Source: Clostridium sp. UBA4548
GTDB taxonomy: Bacteria > Bacillota > Clostridia > Clostridiales > Clostridiaceae
Length of the DNA: 64,000 bases
Assembly (NCBI RefSeq): GCF_002387895.1
Contig: NZ_DGLI01000021.1
Span: 164,837 to 228,836, forward strand
Reading direction: 5' to 3'
Under the pieces are notes generated by a model that searched no databases, was not told the origin of the DNA, and saw nothing but the letters and a program-made list of their open reading frames with translations. Below are positions 35,182 to 44,873 of this stretch, in pieces. Positions within the stretch are counted from its first letter, which is position 1, and each line of letters opens with the position of its first letter. The position numbers and the translations under genes are program-made.

Positions 35182-38100
35182 TGAAGCTTCAAAAGCTCAT
35201 AATTAATGGATTTGGTCCCTATGCTACAAAGCAAGAGTTAGATTTTGAAGGAAATCTTAAGGGTAAAAATATGTTTGTTATCACAGGAAATACAGGAGCA
35301 GGAAAGACAACTATCTTTGATGCTATAAATTTTGCTTTGTATGGAGAACCTAGTGGCAGTGATAGAGATGGAAGGTCTTTAAGAAGCGATTTTGCAGATT
35401 CAGATACCCCAACAGAGGTAGAACTTTGGTTTTCTATAAGGAATAGGGAGTATTATATAAAGAGAGCTCCAAGCTATTTAAAGCAAAAACAAAGGGGCGA
35501 AGGATTTACAGAAAGTAAAGCTACAGCAGAACTTAGATTATCTAAGGACAAGACTATAACAGGGGCTAAGGAAGTAACAAAAGAGATAGAAAATATTTTA
35601 GGCATAACTACAGAGCAATTTAAGCAGTTAGTGATGATACCACAGGGAGAGTTTAAGAAACTCCTTAATGCAAAAAGTGAGGAAAAGGAAGATATCTTTA
35701 GAAAAATCTTTGGAACTGAGATTTTTGAAAGGATTCAAAAGGAAATAAAGGAAGAAGCAAATAAGTTAAGACGTAGAGTTGAACAGGTAGAGAGAGATAG
35801 ATTAAATAAGATAAGAGCCTTTAGCTGTAAAGATAAGGATGAGGAGCTATATAGGCTTATTAGTGCTGAGAAACCCAATATAGAACTATTAATAACAAAG
35901 TTTTATGATTTTATAGAAGGGGATAAAAAGGAAGAGAAAACCCTTGAAGAAAATATAGTTTTAATAAATAACTCAATAGCCAAAATTAATGAGAATATAG
36001 CTCTTGGCGAAGAGACTAATAAGAAGTTTATTAATCTAGAAAAGTGTAAAGAGGAATTAAATAAACTTAATGAACAAGTAAAAAACTTTGAAGAGAAAAA
36101 AACTCAGTTAGATAGAGGAAGAAAAGCTATTACTGTAAAGGTATATGAAGATAAGTATGAAGAAAAGAAGAATGAATTTAAGAGATTAGATATAGCCTTA
36201 AAGAGCCTTGAAGAAAAGGTGCAAACTTGCAAAAAAGATTTAGAAAAGGCCACTGAAGAATTTTTAAAGCAGCAAGGGAGAGAAGAGGAAAAAAATTCTT
36301 TAATTAAGAGCATAGATGAAATTCAAAGGCTTAAAGTTAAGGCTTCAGAGTATGAAGATAATAAAAAAAAGGTAGAAATTTTAGTAGGAAAGGTAAAGGA
36401 AGTAAGAAAAAGAATAAGTGCCATAGAACTTGAAGATAGTGAAAGTGATAATAAGCTTAAGTTAGTTAATAAAGCCATTGAAGATATAAATAAGGCTAAA
36501 GAAGAAAAAGCATTAGTAGACATAAGTTTAATGGAAGGTATAGCTAAAGGGGAAAAATTATTTAAGCTTTCCAATGGAATAAAGCAATGGATTAAGGAAA
36601 AGGGGGATCATAGTAGAGAAATAGAGAGCTTTAAAAAACTAGAAGAAAAATTTAAAGTTGCAAAAGAAAACTATGAATTCTTAGAAGATACTTTAAGGAA
36701 AAGCCAAGCAGGAATCCTTGCCAAGCAGTTAGAGCAGGGAATGCCTTGTCCAGTGTGCGGTTCCACCCAACATCCAAAGATAGCTGAGGTAAAACATAGT
36801 GAGGTTACTGAAGAAGGGGTAAAGAATAGCAAGGAAAACTTAGAGATCCTTAGAAGTGAAAGAGATAAAAAGTTAAATGAGTTAACTCATATTAATGCAG
36901 GCTTAAGCTCTTTAAGAGAAAATACTATAAATCCACTTTTAAAAGAACTTTTTATGGAAGAAACCTCTCAAGATATTATGGAGATAAATAAAGTAGTAGA
37001 ACAATTATTAAGAGATAATGACATTGTGCTACAACAATTAAAATTAAAACTAAACAACCTTAAGAACATAATAAAAGAGGAAGAAGAAAGACAAAAGGAA
37101 AAGGTGAAATTAGAGGACCGCATTGTAGAGTTAAGAAAGGAACTTCAAGATAGAAATAAGGAATTAGTAGAAGGTGAAGGGGTTCTTAGTGGAGCTAAAG
37201 AAAATCTAGAAAGCATATTAAAGGAATTTAAGGGTCAGGTTAAATCTTTAAAAGACTTAGAAGAGGAAGAGAAAGCATTAAACAAGAACTTACAACTTCT
37301 TAAAACTGCTTATGAAGTTTCTGAAAGGGCTTTTAATGAAGCAAAAAGTATTCTTGATAAAGAAGAAGGAAGACTTAACACCACAAGAGAAATGCTTATA
37401 AAAGTAGAGGATGATAAAAATAAAGCTGTAGAAGTATTTAAAGAAAAAGTTTTAGCTTTAGGCTTTGAAGGGTATAAGGATTACTCTAATAGCAGAGTTA
37501 CAGAAGAACAACTTCAAGGATTAGATAAGGAGATAAACGAATTTAACTCTAGGCTAGAAGCAGGAAAAGCCCTATATGTAAATGCTATAAAGGAAACAGA
37601 AGGTCTAGCTAAAGCTGATTTAACAGAAGTAAAGGAAAAGTTAAATGAAGAGAATAGAGCAAAACTATCCTTAGAAAATCAGACCAAGGAAATCTTCTCT
37701 AGAATAAAAAATAATCAATTAATATTAGATAATTGCATAGCTTACAGCAAGGAAATAGAAAAAGATGAGAGAGAATACAAGATAGTAGGGAACCTAGCTA
37801 ACATTATAAATGGGGACAATCCAAAGAAAGTAAGCTTTGAGAGATATGTGTTAGCTTCTTATTTCGAAGATATAATAGCTGCTGCAAATCTTAGATTTAC
37901 TAAGATGACTTCAGGCAGGTTTGAGCTTTTGAGAAAGCAGGATATTGGGGATAAGAGAAAAGGTCAAGGTTTAGATTTAGAGGTTTTTGATAATTATACA
38001 GGAAAAGCTAGAGACGTAAAAACCTTATCAGGAGGAGAAAGCTTTAAGGCATCTCTATCTATGGCTTTAGGTCTTGCGGATGTAGTGCAAAGCTATGCAG

Positions 38101-38315
38101 GAGGCATACAATTAGATACTATGTTTATAGATGAAGGTTTTGGAACTTTAGATCCAGAATCCCTAGATAATGCAATAGAGTGTTTAATGGAGCTGCAAAA
38201 TGACGGTAGGTTAGTTGGAGTTATTTCTCACGTAGCTGAATTAAAGGAAAGAATTGGTGCTAGACTAGAGGTAAGCTCAACAAATAAGGGCAGTAAGGCA
38301 GAATTTAAGATTTAG
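35181..38315 (+). CDS. sbcC: SbcC ATPase subunit
   Basis: SbcC is the Rad50-like SMC-type ATPase of SbcCD. The 1044-residue protein has Walker A GNTGAGKTT near residues 36-44, long coiled coils on both sides of a zinc hook, and the hook itself at CPVC (residues 523-526). The ABC signature LSGGESFKASL and Walker B DTMFIDEGFGTLD are near the C-terminus. Its length is usual for the family. It overlaps sbcD by one base. Confidence 0.95.
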   Translation: MKLQKLIINGFGPYATKQELDFEGNLKGKNMFVITGNTGAGKTTIFDAINFALYGEPSGSDRDGRSLRSDFADSDTPTEVELWFSIRNREYYIKRAPSYLKQKQRGEGFTESKATAELRLSKDKTITGAKEVTKEIENILGITTEQFKQLVMIPQGEFKKLLNAKSEEKEDIFRKIFGTEIFERIQKEIKEEANKLRRRVEQVERDRLNKIRAFSCKDKDEELYRLISAEKPNIELLITKFYDFIEGDKKEEKTLEENIVLINNSIAKINENIALGEETNKKFINLEKCKEELNKLNEQVKNFEEKKTQLDRGRKAITVKVYEDKYEEKKNEFKRLDIALKSLEEKVQTCKKDLEKATEEFLKQQGREEEKNSLIKSIDEIQRLKVKASEYEDNKKKVEILVGKVKEVRKRISAIELEDSESDNKLKLVNKAIEDINKAKEEKALVDISLMEGIAKGEKLFKLSNGIKQWIKEKGDHSREIESFKKLEEKFKVAKENYEFLEDTLRKSQAGILAKQLEQGMPCPVCGSTQHPKIAEVKHSEVTEEGVKNSKENLEILRSERDKKLNELTHINAGLSSLRENTINPLLKELFMEETSQDIMEINKVVEQLLRDNDIVLQQLKLKLNNLKNIIKEEEERQKEKVKLEDRIVELRKELQDRNKELVEGEGVLSGAKENLESILKEFKGQVKSLKDLEEEEKALNKNLQLLKTAYEVSERAFNEAKSILDKEEGRLNTTREMLIKVEDDKNKAVEVFKEKVLALGFEGYKDYSNSRVTEEQLQGLDKEINEFNSRLEAGKALYVNAIKETEGLAKADLTEVKEKLNEENRAKLSLENQTKEIFSRIKNNQLILDNCIAYSKEIEKDEREYKIVGNLANIINGDNPKKVSFERYVLASYFEDIIAAANLRFTKMTSGRFELLRKQDIGDKRKGQGLDLEVFDNYTGKARDVKTLSGGESFKASLSMALGLADVVQSYAGGIQLDTMFIDEGFGTLDPESLDNAIECLMELQNDGRLVGVISHVAELKERIGARLEVSSTNKGSKAEFKI

Positions 38316-38423
38316 TAAGAAAATTTTAAGGAAAACTTATTTTACAAAGTTACCTTTAGAAGTTATAATTTTACTTATGACTGTAAATAGGTAAATTTAT
38401 AAATGAAAATATAGGAGGATACA

Positions 38424-39230
38424 ATGGAGAAGTTTGTTAACTTTTTTAAGGGTATAGTTGTAGGAATTGCTACCTTAGTTCCTGGTGTAAGTGGAGGAAC
38501 CATGGCTGTAATCCTAGGAATTTACGATGACTTAATACATTCTATAAGTTCCTTTTTCGAGGATTGGAAGGGAAATACTTTATTCTTAATGCAAGTTGGT
38601 CTAGGCGGACTACTGGGAATAGTACTATTCAGTAAACTATTAGAAAATGCTTTAAATAAATATCCAGCAATAATGGGATTCTTTTTTATTGGAGTTATTT
38701 TTGGTGGAGTTCCAGTGCTATACAAAAAATCCACAGAAGGTAAAAAAGATATTAAGGATATATTATTTTTGATAATTGGATTTGTAATTGTACTTATTAT
38801 GTCTAATGAACCTACTCAGACAACGGCCTTAGCTACACAAAAAGGATTTTTGAGCATCATATTTCTTTTTGTTATAGGTATAATTATAGCTATTGCGTTA
38901 ATTCTTCCAGGAATAAGTGCATCTTTTATGATGCTAGCTTTGGGATTATATGGTGTTTTCTTAGGTGCTGTTAATGATAGGAATATAGCCTTTTTAATTC
39001 CAATAGGACTAGGAATAGTTCTAGGAACTTTAGGAACGGCTAGAACTATAGAAAACCTACTAAAAAAACAACCCAGAAAAACTTATATGATGATACTAGG
39101 TTTTGTACTTGGATCACTAATTCCAGTATTTTTAGAAATACCAGCAGGATTTAATATAGTTCCAGCAATTTTAGCATTGATAGTGGGATTTTCATTAATT
39201 AGATGGATAAGTAAAAAGGAATTAGGTTAG
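38424..39230 (+). CDS. DUF368 membrane protein, PopT-type undecaprenyl-phosphate translocase
   Basis: This 268-residue protein has about eight membrane segments and the two related DUF368 motifs LVPGVSGGTMAVILGIY (about residues 18-34) and ILPGISASFMMLALGLYG (about 160-177), an inverted internal repeat. DUF368 proteins such as PopT of Staphylococcus and Vibrio return undecaprenyl phosphate across the membrane for wall synthesis. That role is assigned by family. GGAGG precedes the start, and a terminator follows. Confidence 0.85.
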   Translation: MEKFVNFFKGIVVGIATLVPGVSGGTMAVILGIYDDLIHSISSFFEDWKGNTLFLMQVGLGGLLGIVLFSKLLENALNKYPAIMGFFFIGVIFGGVPVLYKKSTEGKKDIKDILFLIIGFVIVLIMSNEPTQTTALATQKGFLSIIFLFVIGIIIAIALILPGISASFMMLALGLYGVFLGAVNDRNIAFLIPIGLGIVLGTLGTARTIENLLKKQPRKTYMMILGFVLGSLIPVFLEIPAGFNIVPAILALIVGFSLIRWISKKELG

Positions 39231-39251
39231 TTAAAAGAAATTTATAAAATG

Positions 39252-39297
39252 AAAAAAGTGATGGATTATTGTTTATGCAGTAATCTATCACTTTTTA
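39252..39297 (+). terminator. Terminator after the DUF368 gene
   Basis: AAAAAGTGATGGATTA pairs with TAATCTATCACTTTTT, followed by T residues. Confidence 0.88.
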
Positions 39298-39439
39298 TTT
39301 TCTTAACTAAAGTTATTAAACTTTTGTATTAAAAATTTAGTAAATACTTAAAATAACCATGTATGCAAGGTCTTTACTATGAAAGCTATAGCATTAATAA
39401 ACTTTAGTTATTTTAATTTTATACAAAGGAGTTGTATTC

Positions 39440-39964
39440 ATGAACAATACTGATAACATGGTTAAAAGTAATGAGGAGAAGGAGTTTTCTAATAAGAAAG
39501 TAAATATGGTTCTTTTTAGTGGAGAATATGATAAGGCTCTAGCAGCATTAATAATGGCTAATTCTGCAAGGGAGCTGGGAGCTGAGGTTACTATGTTTTT
39601 TGCCTTTTGGGGTTTAATGTTATTAAGAGATCCGGAAAAGTTATCTTCTGAGGATAAAACCTTATATGAGAAGATGTTTTCAATGATGACACCCAAAGGA
39701 CCAGAGGAACTACCATTATCTAAGATGAATTTTGCTGGAGTTGGAAAAGAAATGCTACTAAAAATGATGGATCAGGATAAAGCACCTCATTTAATAGATT
39801 TTTTAAATGGAGCAAGAAAAAAAGGTGTGAAATTCTATGGCTGTAAGATGTCCGTGGAAGTAATGGGTTTTAAAGAAGAGGAAATGATTCCAGAACTAGA
39901 AATTGTGGATGCAAAGGAATATTTAAAGGATGCTCTAAATTCTGATATGCAGTTATTTATATAG
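39440..39964 (+). CDS. DsrE/DsrF/DrsH-like family protein
   Basis: This 174-residue protein matches the DsrE-like family that includes sulfur-trafficking proteins. Visible features are VNMVLFSGEYDKALAALIMA (about residues 22-41), a hydrophobic VTMFFAFWGLMLL stretch and FYGCKMSVEVMGF with Cys135, the likely sulfur-carrying cysteine of this family. It acts in the cytosol or at the membrane. The real substrate is unknown. AAAGGAG precedes the start. It is a single gene with a strong terminator. Confidence 0.85.
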   Translation: MNNTDNMVKSNEEKEFSNKKVNMVLFSGEYDKALAALIMANSARELGAEVTMFFAFWGLMLLRDPEKLSSEDKTLYEKMFSMMTPKGPEELPLSKMNFAGVGKEMLLKMMDQDKAPHLIDFLNGARKKGVKFYGCKMSVEVMGFKEEEMIPELEIVDAKEYLKDALNSDMQLFI

Positions 39965-39988
39965 ACCGGTTATGGACTGTAAATTAAT

Positions 39989-40031
39989 AAAATCACTATG
40001 CTCTAAGAAAATATAGAGCATAGTGATTTTT
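39989..40031 (+). terminator. Terminator after the DsrE-like gene
   Basis: AAATCACTATGCTCTA pairs perfectly with TAGAGCATAGTGATTT, followed by T residues. Confidence 0.92.
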
Positions 40032-40148
40032 AAAGTTTTCCTACATAGAATTTTAATTATTTCTAAAAGCTTTAAAATGCTAAAAAGAATTTTATATATG
40101 TTAGATGTAAGCTATACTTTCTTGAAAAACTAGAAGTCTATAAAGATT

Positions 40149-40340
40149 CTAAGTTTCTAAGCCACTACCATTTTTATAGGATAAATCTATTTCTTCTTCT
40201 ACATCACTATTAGCTTTAGATGTATTAAGAGGATTTTTATCCTTCCCCCAGTTCATTTTTGAACTTAGTTCTAGAGGGAGTTCAGGGTCACTTTTAGTTT
40301 CATTAAACTTAACATAATCCTTCATATTTTTATTATCCAT
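40149..40340 (-). CDS. Small hydrophilic protein of unknown function
   Basis: This 63-residue protein is charged and has no membrane segment or cysteine. On the minus strand its ATG lies eight bases after AAAGGAG, an excellent ribosome binding site, so I call it a gene. The composition (many Asp, Glu, Lys, Asn and Ser) suggests a small disordered protein, perhaps sporulation related, but this is a guess. Its promoter region faces the MarR operon across a palindrome. Confidence 0.55.
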   Translation of the reverse strand: MDNKNMKDYVKFNETKSDPELPLELSSKMNWGKDKNPLNTSKANSDVEEEIDLSYKNGSGLET

Positions 40341-40676
40341 TTACAGCACTCCTTTCTTTAGTTTGATTTTTTCATCTATTGTTGTAACATAGGCTAATAC
40401 ACTAATGCTTAATTATTTTCTCCTCTTTAGAATTATTATATGTATAAATATAGTTGACTAATCAACTATATTGTTGTATTTTTATTATAGGAATTTAAGT
40501 ATGGTATTTCATGTTTTAGTAATTTAATAGAGCTTTAAGATTTTAAAAATTAAGATTATGATTAGCACATTTCAATGGATAATCAGCTACATTTATAGTG
40601 GAATTACCTAAAATTAAAAAAACGTAAAGATATAATAAAAGTTAAAAAGTTACATTGAATTTTTAGGGGTGAAGGT
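40341..40676. other. Divergent control region between a small gene and the MarR operon
   Basis: 336 AT-rich bases. They hold the palindrome at 40449-40472, ribosome binding sites at both ends and no gene. The MarR mRNA would have a leader of roughly 190 bases if transcription starts at the palindrome. Confidence 0.5.
40449..40472. promoter_or_regulatory. Probable MarR operator
   Basis: A perfect palindrome, ATAGTTGA-CTAA-TCAACTAT with AT flanks, contains TTGACT, a possible -35 box for the MarR operon, and on the other strand TTGATT, a possible -35 for the small gene. MarR-family operators commonly have this TTGA-N4-TCAA form. Confidence 0.65.
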
Positions 40677-41129
40677 ATGTCAGAGGAAAATAGATCCTTA
40701 ATTAAATTTGTAAACACTATTTCTAGAATTACACAAAGTTATACAGATGAGGTAATGGTGAAATTGAATTTAACAAGTGGAACTTATCCGTTTCTGCTTG
40801 TGCTTTATAGAAAAGAAGGAATAAATCAAAATGAAATTAGCAGAGAGCTTAATGTAGACAAGGCAATGTCAGCAAGGTCTATAAAAAAATTGATAGACCT
40901 TGAGTATATAGAAAAGAAGGAAGATGAGAAGGATTCACGGGCCTACAAGCTTTATCTTACTGAAAAGGGAAGAGCTATAGTTCCTGAAATAAAAAAAGAA
41001 ATTCAGCAATGGATTAAAATAATAACTAAGGACTTTTCAAAAGATGAAGAGGCATTACTCGAAGAACTCTTAAGCAAAGTTTTGAGTAATGCAAAGAAAC
41101 ATAAGGAAAAAATAGAAAAAGGAGACTAA
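40677..41129 (+). CDS. MarR-family transcriptional regulator
   Basis: This 150-residue winged-helix protein has the MarR fold: a recognition region EISRELNVDKAMSARSIKKL (about residues 51-70) and the wing EKKEDEKDSRAYKLYLTEKG (about 79-98). It probably represses its own operon with the downstream MFS efflux gene, which starts three bases after its stop, through the palindrome at 40449. An inducing drug or metabolite is not known. Confidence 0.9.
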   Translation: MSEENRSLIKFVNTISRITQSYTDEVMVKLNLTSGTYPFLLVLYRKEGINQNEISRELNVDKAMSARSIKKLIDLEYIEKKEDEKDSRAYKLYLTEKGRAIVPEIKKEIQQWIKIITKDFSKDEEALLEELLSKVLSNAKKHKEKIEKGD

Positions 41130-41132
41130 TTT

Positions 41133-42596
41133 ATGAGCAATTCAAGTGACAGCTTAATTAAAAATAGGTGGATTATTTTATTTAATGTGGTTTTGATGAC
41201 CTTTATGTCTTGCTTAGATAGCAGTATTGTAAATGTAGCTTTACCAGTGATGGCAAATAAGCTTGGAGTAACCATGGCTTCCATAGAGTGGGTGGTTACA
41301 AGCTATTTAATAGTGATATCTTCTACCATTTTAATTTTTGGAAGATTAGGGGATATCAAAGGGAAAACCACTATATTTAAGTTTGGTATTATTTTGTTTA
41401 CTATAGGTTCCTTATTGTGTGGGATTACAAACTCCTTAGGAGTATTAGTTATAGCTAGAGTTGTACAAGCTATTGGTGCAGCAGCAACTATGTCTACTAG
41501 TCAAGGAATAATTACTCATGTGTTTCCTAGTAATGAAAGAGGAAGGGCTTTAGGGGTTTCAGGAACCTTTGTAGCCTTAGGAACTATGGTGGGCCCACCA
41601 CTTGGAGGCTTTATTATATCCTTAGTAAGCTGGAAATATATTTTCCTTATAAATCTTCCAATAGGTGTGTTTACTTTCTTTTGGGCAACGAAGAACTTTC
41701 CTAAGGATGTTTCATCAAGAGTGGAAAGCTTTGACTTAAAGGGAGCAGCATTATTTAATATTACAGTAATAGCTTTAATTTGTTCTTTAACCTTTGGACA
41801 ACATCTTGGATACACAAGTCCTGCTATTTTATTAGGCTTTATTATATCGATTTTCTCCTTTGTATTATTTATTATTGTAGAGAGAAAACTTCAAGTACCT
41901 TTATTAGACCTTAAAATCTTTCATAATCCATTATTTTCTCTTAGTATATTCTGTGCCTTTACATCCTTTATAGCCATTGGAGCTTCTAATATAATGCAAC
42001 CTTTTTATTTGCAAAATGTATTGAAGTTACCACCAGAAATTACGGGGTTATTTATGATGGTGTATCCATTAATCTTGTCTATAGTGGCACCTATAAGTGG
42101 ATATTTATCAGATAAGATAGGATCAGAATTATTAACCTTCTTAGGACTTATTTTTACAAGTACAGGATTATTTCTTATGTCTACTTTAAATCAGTATTCA
42201 AGTCCTTGGGTTATGATAGGCTTTGTGGCTATCATGTCTATAGGTAATGGGTTATTTCAATCTCCAAACAACTCCTTGGTTATGTCAACAGTGCCAAAGC
42301 ACAAGCTTGGTATAGCAGGAAGCGTTAATGCTTTAATAAGAAACTTAGGTATGGTTATAGGAGTGTCCTTGTCTACAAGTATTTTATATAATCGTATGAG
42401 TTACAAGATTGGATATCCAGTTTTTAGCTATGTTTCAGGAAGAGAGGATATATTTGTTTTTGGAATGACCTATGTGTATATTACGGCAGCAAGCATATGT
42501 GCACTAGGAGCTGTATTAACGGCAGTAAGATTATATGGAAGTAAAAATAAAAAAAAGTTATCAGCTGAAAGTTTTACAAAAGATATAGCAAGTTAG
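41133..42596 (+). CDS. MFS drug transporter, DHA2 (EmrB/QacA) family
   Basis: This 487-residue protein has about fourteen membrane segments, as expected for the DHA2 family of proton-driven efflux pumps. Family motifs include LDSSIVNVALP (motif D1, about residues 28-38), GRLGDIKGK (motif A, about 70-78), and GPPLGGFI (motif C, about 153-160). It lies in one operon with the MarR regulator, typical of regulated efflux. The substrate is unknown. Confidence 0.9.
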   Translation: MSNSSDSLIKNRWIILFNVVLMTFMSCLDSSIVNVALPVMANKLGVTMASIEWVVTSYLIVISSTILIFGRLGDIKGKTTIFKFGIILFTIGSLLCGITNSLGVLVIARVVQAIGAAATMSTSQGIITHVFPSNERGRALGVSGTFVALGTMVGPPLGGFIISLVSWKYIFLINLPIGVFTFFWATKNFPKDVSSRVESFDLKGAALFNITVIALICSLTFGQHLGYTSPAILLGFIISIFSFVLFIIVERKLQVPLLDLKIFHNPLFSLSIFCAFTSFIAIGASNIMQPFYLQNVLKLPPEITGLFMMVYPLILSIVAPISGYLSDKIGSELLTFLGLIFTSTGLFLMSTLNQYSSPWVMIGFVAIMSIGNGLFQSPNNSLVMSTVPKHKLGIAGSVNALIRNLGMVIGVSLSTSILYNRMSYKIGYPVFSYVSGREDIFVFGMTYVYITAASICALGAVLTAVRLYGSKNKKKLSAESFTKDIAS

Positions 42597-42622
42597 ATAT
42601 TTATAGAAGTTGATAAGTATAT

Positions 42623-42661
42623 AAAATCCTTACTAATGCAATTTAGTAGGGATTTTCTTTT
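42623..42661 (+). terminator. Terminator of the MarR/MFS operon
   Basis: AAAATCCTTACTAA pairs with TTAGTAGGGATTTT, followed by T residues. Confidence 0.85.
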
Positions 42662-42733
42662 TAAATTGTTGTTGAAAGTGAAAAGATAAACTTCATGGAA
42701 GTATTATAGTAAGCTATTATCTATTAAAGAATA

Positions 42734-42761
42734 TTGACAAATCTAGTATTTAATTTATGTT
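42734..42761 (+). promoter_or_regulatory. Possible promoter of dsdA
   Basis: TTGACA (42734-42739), a 16-base spacer and TATGTT (42756-42761) lie about 85 bases before dsdA. The -10 is imperfect. Confidence 0.35.
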
Positions 42762-42845
42762 TTGAGGTTTTTACAATATAGATATAGTTATATAATTATA
42801 GGAGAGAAGAGTTATTGATGTATTTTATATTAAGGGGATGTGTAA

Positions 42846-44222
42846 ATGGTAAATAATTTAATTATGGGGAAATCAAAACTACAATGGATAGAGAAATATC
42901 CTATATTAAAAGAAGTTATGGATACTAAAGAAGTACTTTGGCTAAATCCAGGGCATAAGAGTTTTAGCGAGGCTATGAAAAATATAAATATAACTGAAGA
43001 AGAGGTAAAGGATGCAGAGGCTAGATTAAAGAGGTTTGCACCTTTTATTGCTAAGGTGTTTCCTGAAACAGAAAGCACAAAGGGAATTATTGAATCGCCA
43101 ATTCTAAAAGTTAGAGAAATGAAACATAGAATAGAAAAGCTGCATCATGTGCAATTATTGGGGGATTTATTGCTAAAGTGTGATAGTCACCTTCCTATCT
43201 CAGGTTCAATTAAGGCTAGAGGCGGAATTTATGAAGTCTTAAAACATGCTGAGAGTTTAGCGATAAAAGAAGGAATATTAAAGGAAGAAGATGACTACAC
43301 AATAATTTCCAGTAACCAATTCAGGAGTTTTTTTTCTGATTATTCAATAGCAGTGGGTTCTACAGGAAACTTAGGGCTTAGTATTGGAATTATCAGTGCA
43401 AAATTAGGCTTTAAGGTTACAGTGCATATGTCTGCAGATGCAAAACAGTGGAAAAAAGATCTTTTAAGAAGCAAAGGTGTAACAGTAGTAGAGTATGAAT
43501 CTGATTACAGTAAGGCTGTAGAAGAGGGAAGAAAGCTATCAGAAATGGATGTAAGTAGCTATTTTATAGATGATGAAAATTCTAAGGATTTATTTTTAGG
43601 TTATGCTGTAGCAGCTCTAAGACTTAAAAATCAATTAGAGGAAATGAAGGTATTAGTAGATGATAGTCATCCTTTATTTGTATACCTTCCATGTGGCGTT
43701 GGAGGAGGTCCTGGTGGAGTTGCCTTTGGACTTAAACTTATATTTCAAAATAATGTTCATTGCTTTTTTGCAGAACCCACTCATTCACCTTGTATGCTTG
43801 TAGGAATGAGTACAGGAGAGCATAATAAAATTTCTGTACAAGACTTTGGTATAGATAATGTAACTATTGCAGATGGACTTGCGGTAGGAAGAGCTTCAGG
43901 ATTTATAGGGAAGGTCATGGAAGAACTTTTAAGTGGGATTTATACAGTAGAAGATAAACAGCTTTATAAATTATTAAGCACACTTGCAGATACAGAGAGG
44001 ATTTATCTTGAACCTTCAGCCTTAGCAGGTATACCGGGGATAGTTAAGTTATTTAAAACCCAAGAAGGAGCTGCTTATATTAGAAATAATAATTTAGAAA
44101 GCAAAATGGAAAACTCTACTCATATAGCTTGGGCTACAGGGGGAAGTATGGTTCCTAAGAATGAAATGCTGAAGTATTATGGGGTAGGTAAGGAATTATT
44201 AAAGGAAGAACAGGTAAAATAA
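42846..44222 (+). CDS. dsdA: D-serine ammonia-lyase
   Basis: DsdA uses pyridoxal phosphate to turn D-serine into pyruvate and ammonia. The 458-residue length matches the family. The cofactor lysine is Lys123 in SGSIKARGG, and STGNLGLSIG (about residues 179-188) and the glycine-rich PCGVGGGPGG (about 282-291) bind the phosphate. It is soluble. The start has AAGGGG upstream, and it is a single gene with a terminator. It could help use or detoxify D-serine from cell wall or host sources. Confidence 0.95.
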   Translation: MVNNLIMGKSKLQWIEKYPILKEVMDTKEVLWLNPGHKSFSEAMKNINITEEEVKDAEARLKRFAPFIAKVFPETESTKGIIESPILKVREMKHRIEKLHHVQLLGDLLLKCDSHLPISGSIKARGGIYEVLKHAESLAIKEGILKEEDDYTIISSNQFRSFFSDYSIAVGSTGNLGLSIGIISAKLGFKVTVHMSADAKQWKKDLLRSKGVTVVEYESDYSKAVEEGRKLSEMDVSSYFIDDENSKDLFLGYAVAALRLKNQLEEMKVLVDDSHPLFVYLPCGVGGGPGGVAFGLKLIFQNNVHCFFAEPTHSPCMLVGMSTGEHNKISVQDFGIDNVTIADGLAVGRASGFIGKVMEELLSGIYTVEDKQLYKLLSTLADTERIYLEPSALAGIPGIVKLFKTQEGAAYIRNNNLESKMENSTHIAWATGGSMVPKNEMLKYYGVGKELLKEEQVK

Positions 44223-44232
44223 GAAAAGATGT

Positions 44233-44276
44233 AACCTCTGATAAGAAGTTTAAACACGACTTATCAGGGGTTTTTA
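44233..44276 (+). terminator. Terminator after dsdA
   Basis: AACCTCTGATAAG pairs with CTTATCAGGGGTT, followed by T residues. Confidence 0.85.
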
Positions 44277-44330
44277 TTGTGCCCTGTTTTTATAACCATC
44301 ATATAATGATAATATGTTTAACAATTATAG

Positions 44331-44345
44331 TAGGTGATTTTTATT
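44331..44345 (+). promoter_or_regulatory. Ribosome binding site positioned on an AUU codon
   Basis: TAGGTGAT (44331-44338) is followed eight bases after AGG by ATT (44343-44345). The only conventional in-frame start, GTG 44334, is inside the binding site. The geometry is the same as at 12344-12362. Confidence 0.45.
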
Positions 44346-44873
44346 GAAAAATATGGAGGATATGATATAAAAAAACTAGAGATTTTAGGGGAAGGTAGTC
44401 AAGGTAAGGTATATAAGATTGACTCTAAAACCTGCATAAAGATTTTTAAAAATCCGAATTCTTGTAGAAAGGAAATAAAGACTTTAAAAATGGCTCAAGA
44501 GGATCCTCATTTTCCTAAGCTCTACGACTATGGGAATAAATACATTATAAGAGAGTGCATTCATGGTATTGAACTTGATAAGTATTTAATACACAATCCT
44601 CTAACAAAGGAAATTTCACTAAAAATTATAGATGTATATGAAGCTTTAGGGAAGGTGGGATATAAAAGACAAGATACCATGTTGTTTCATATATTTATAA
44701 CTTCCTGTAGTTATTTTAGAGTAATAGATACTGCAAGAGCAATGAAGGAAAAAACCACTTTTCCAAGAAGGATTTTAGAGGAGTTAGATAAACTTGGCTA
44801 TAAGACAAAGTTTTTAGACCATGTTAAAGCATTAAGACCAGATTTGTATTGTAAATGGTTTAAGAAAAAATGA
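44343..44873 (+). CDS. Small Ser/Thr protein kinase-like protein
   Basis: This protein of about 176 residues has a short kinase-like fold: a glycine-rich loop LGEGSQGKVYKI (about residues 15-26), the lysine of CIKIFK (about 32-37) and a possible metal-binding VIDTAR near residue 131. The catalytic HRD loop is not conserved in the normal form (QDTMLFHIF), so activity is doubtful. It resembles the short kinase-like proteins of Bacillus such as YrzF. The start is either GTG 44334, inside the ribosome binding site, or ATT 44343 at ideal spacing. Confidence 0.7.
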   Translation: MEKYGGYDIKKLEILGEGSQGKVYKIDSKTCIKIFKNPNSCRKEIKTLKMAQEDPHFPKLYDYGNKYIIRECIHGIELDKYLIHNPLTKEISLKIIDVYEALGKVGYKRQDTMLFHIFITSCSYFRVIDTARAMKEKTTFPRRILEELDKLGYKTKFLDHVKALRPDLYCKWFKKK

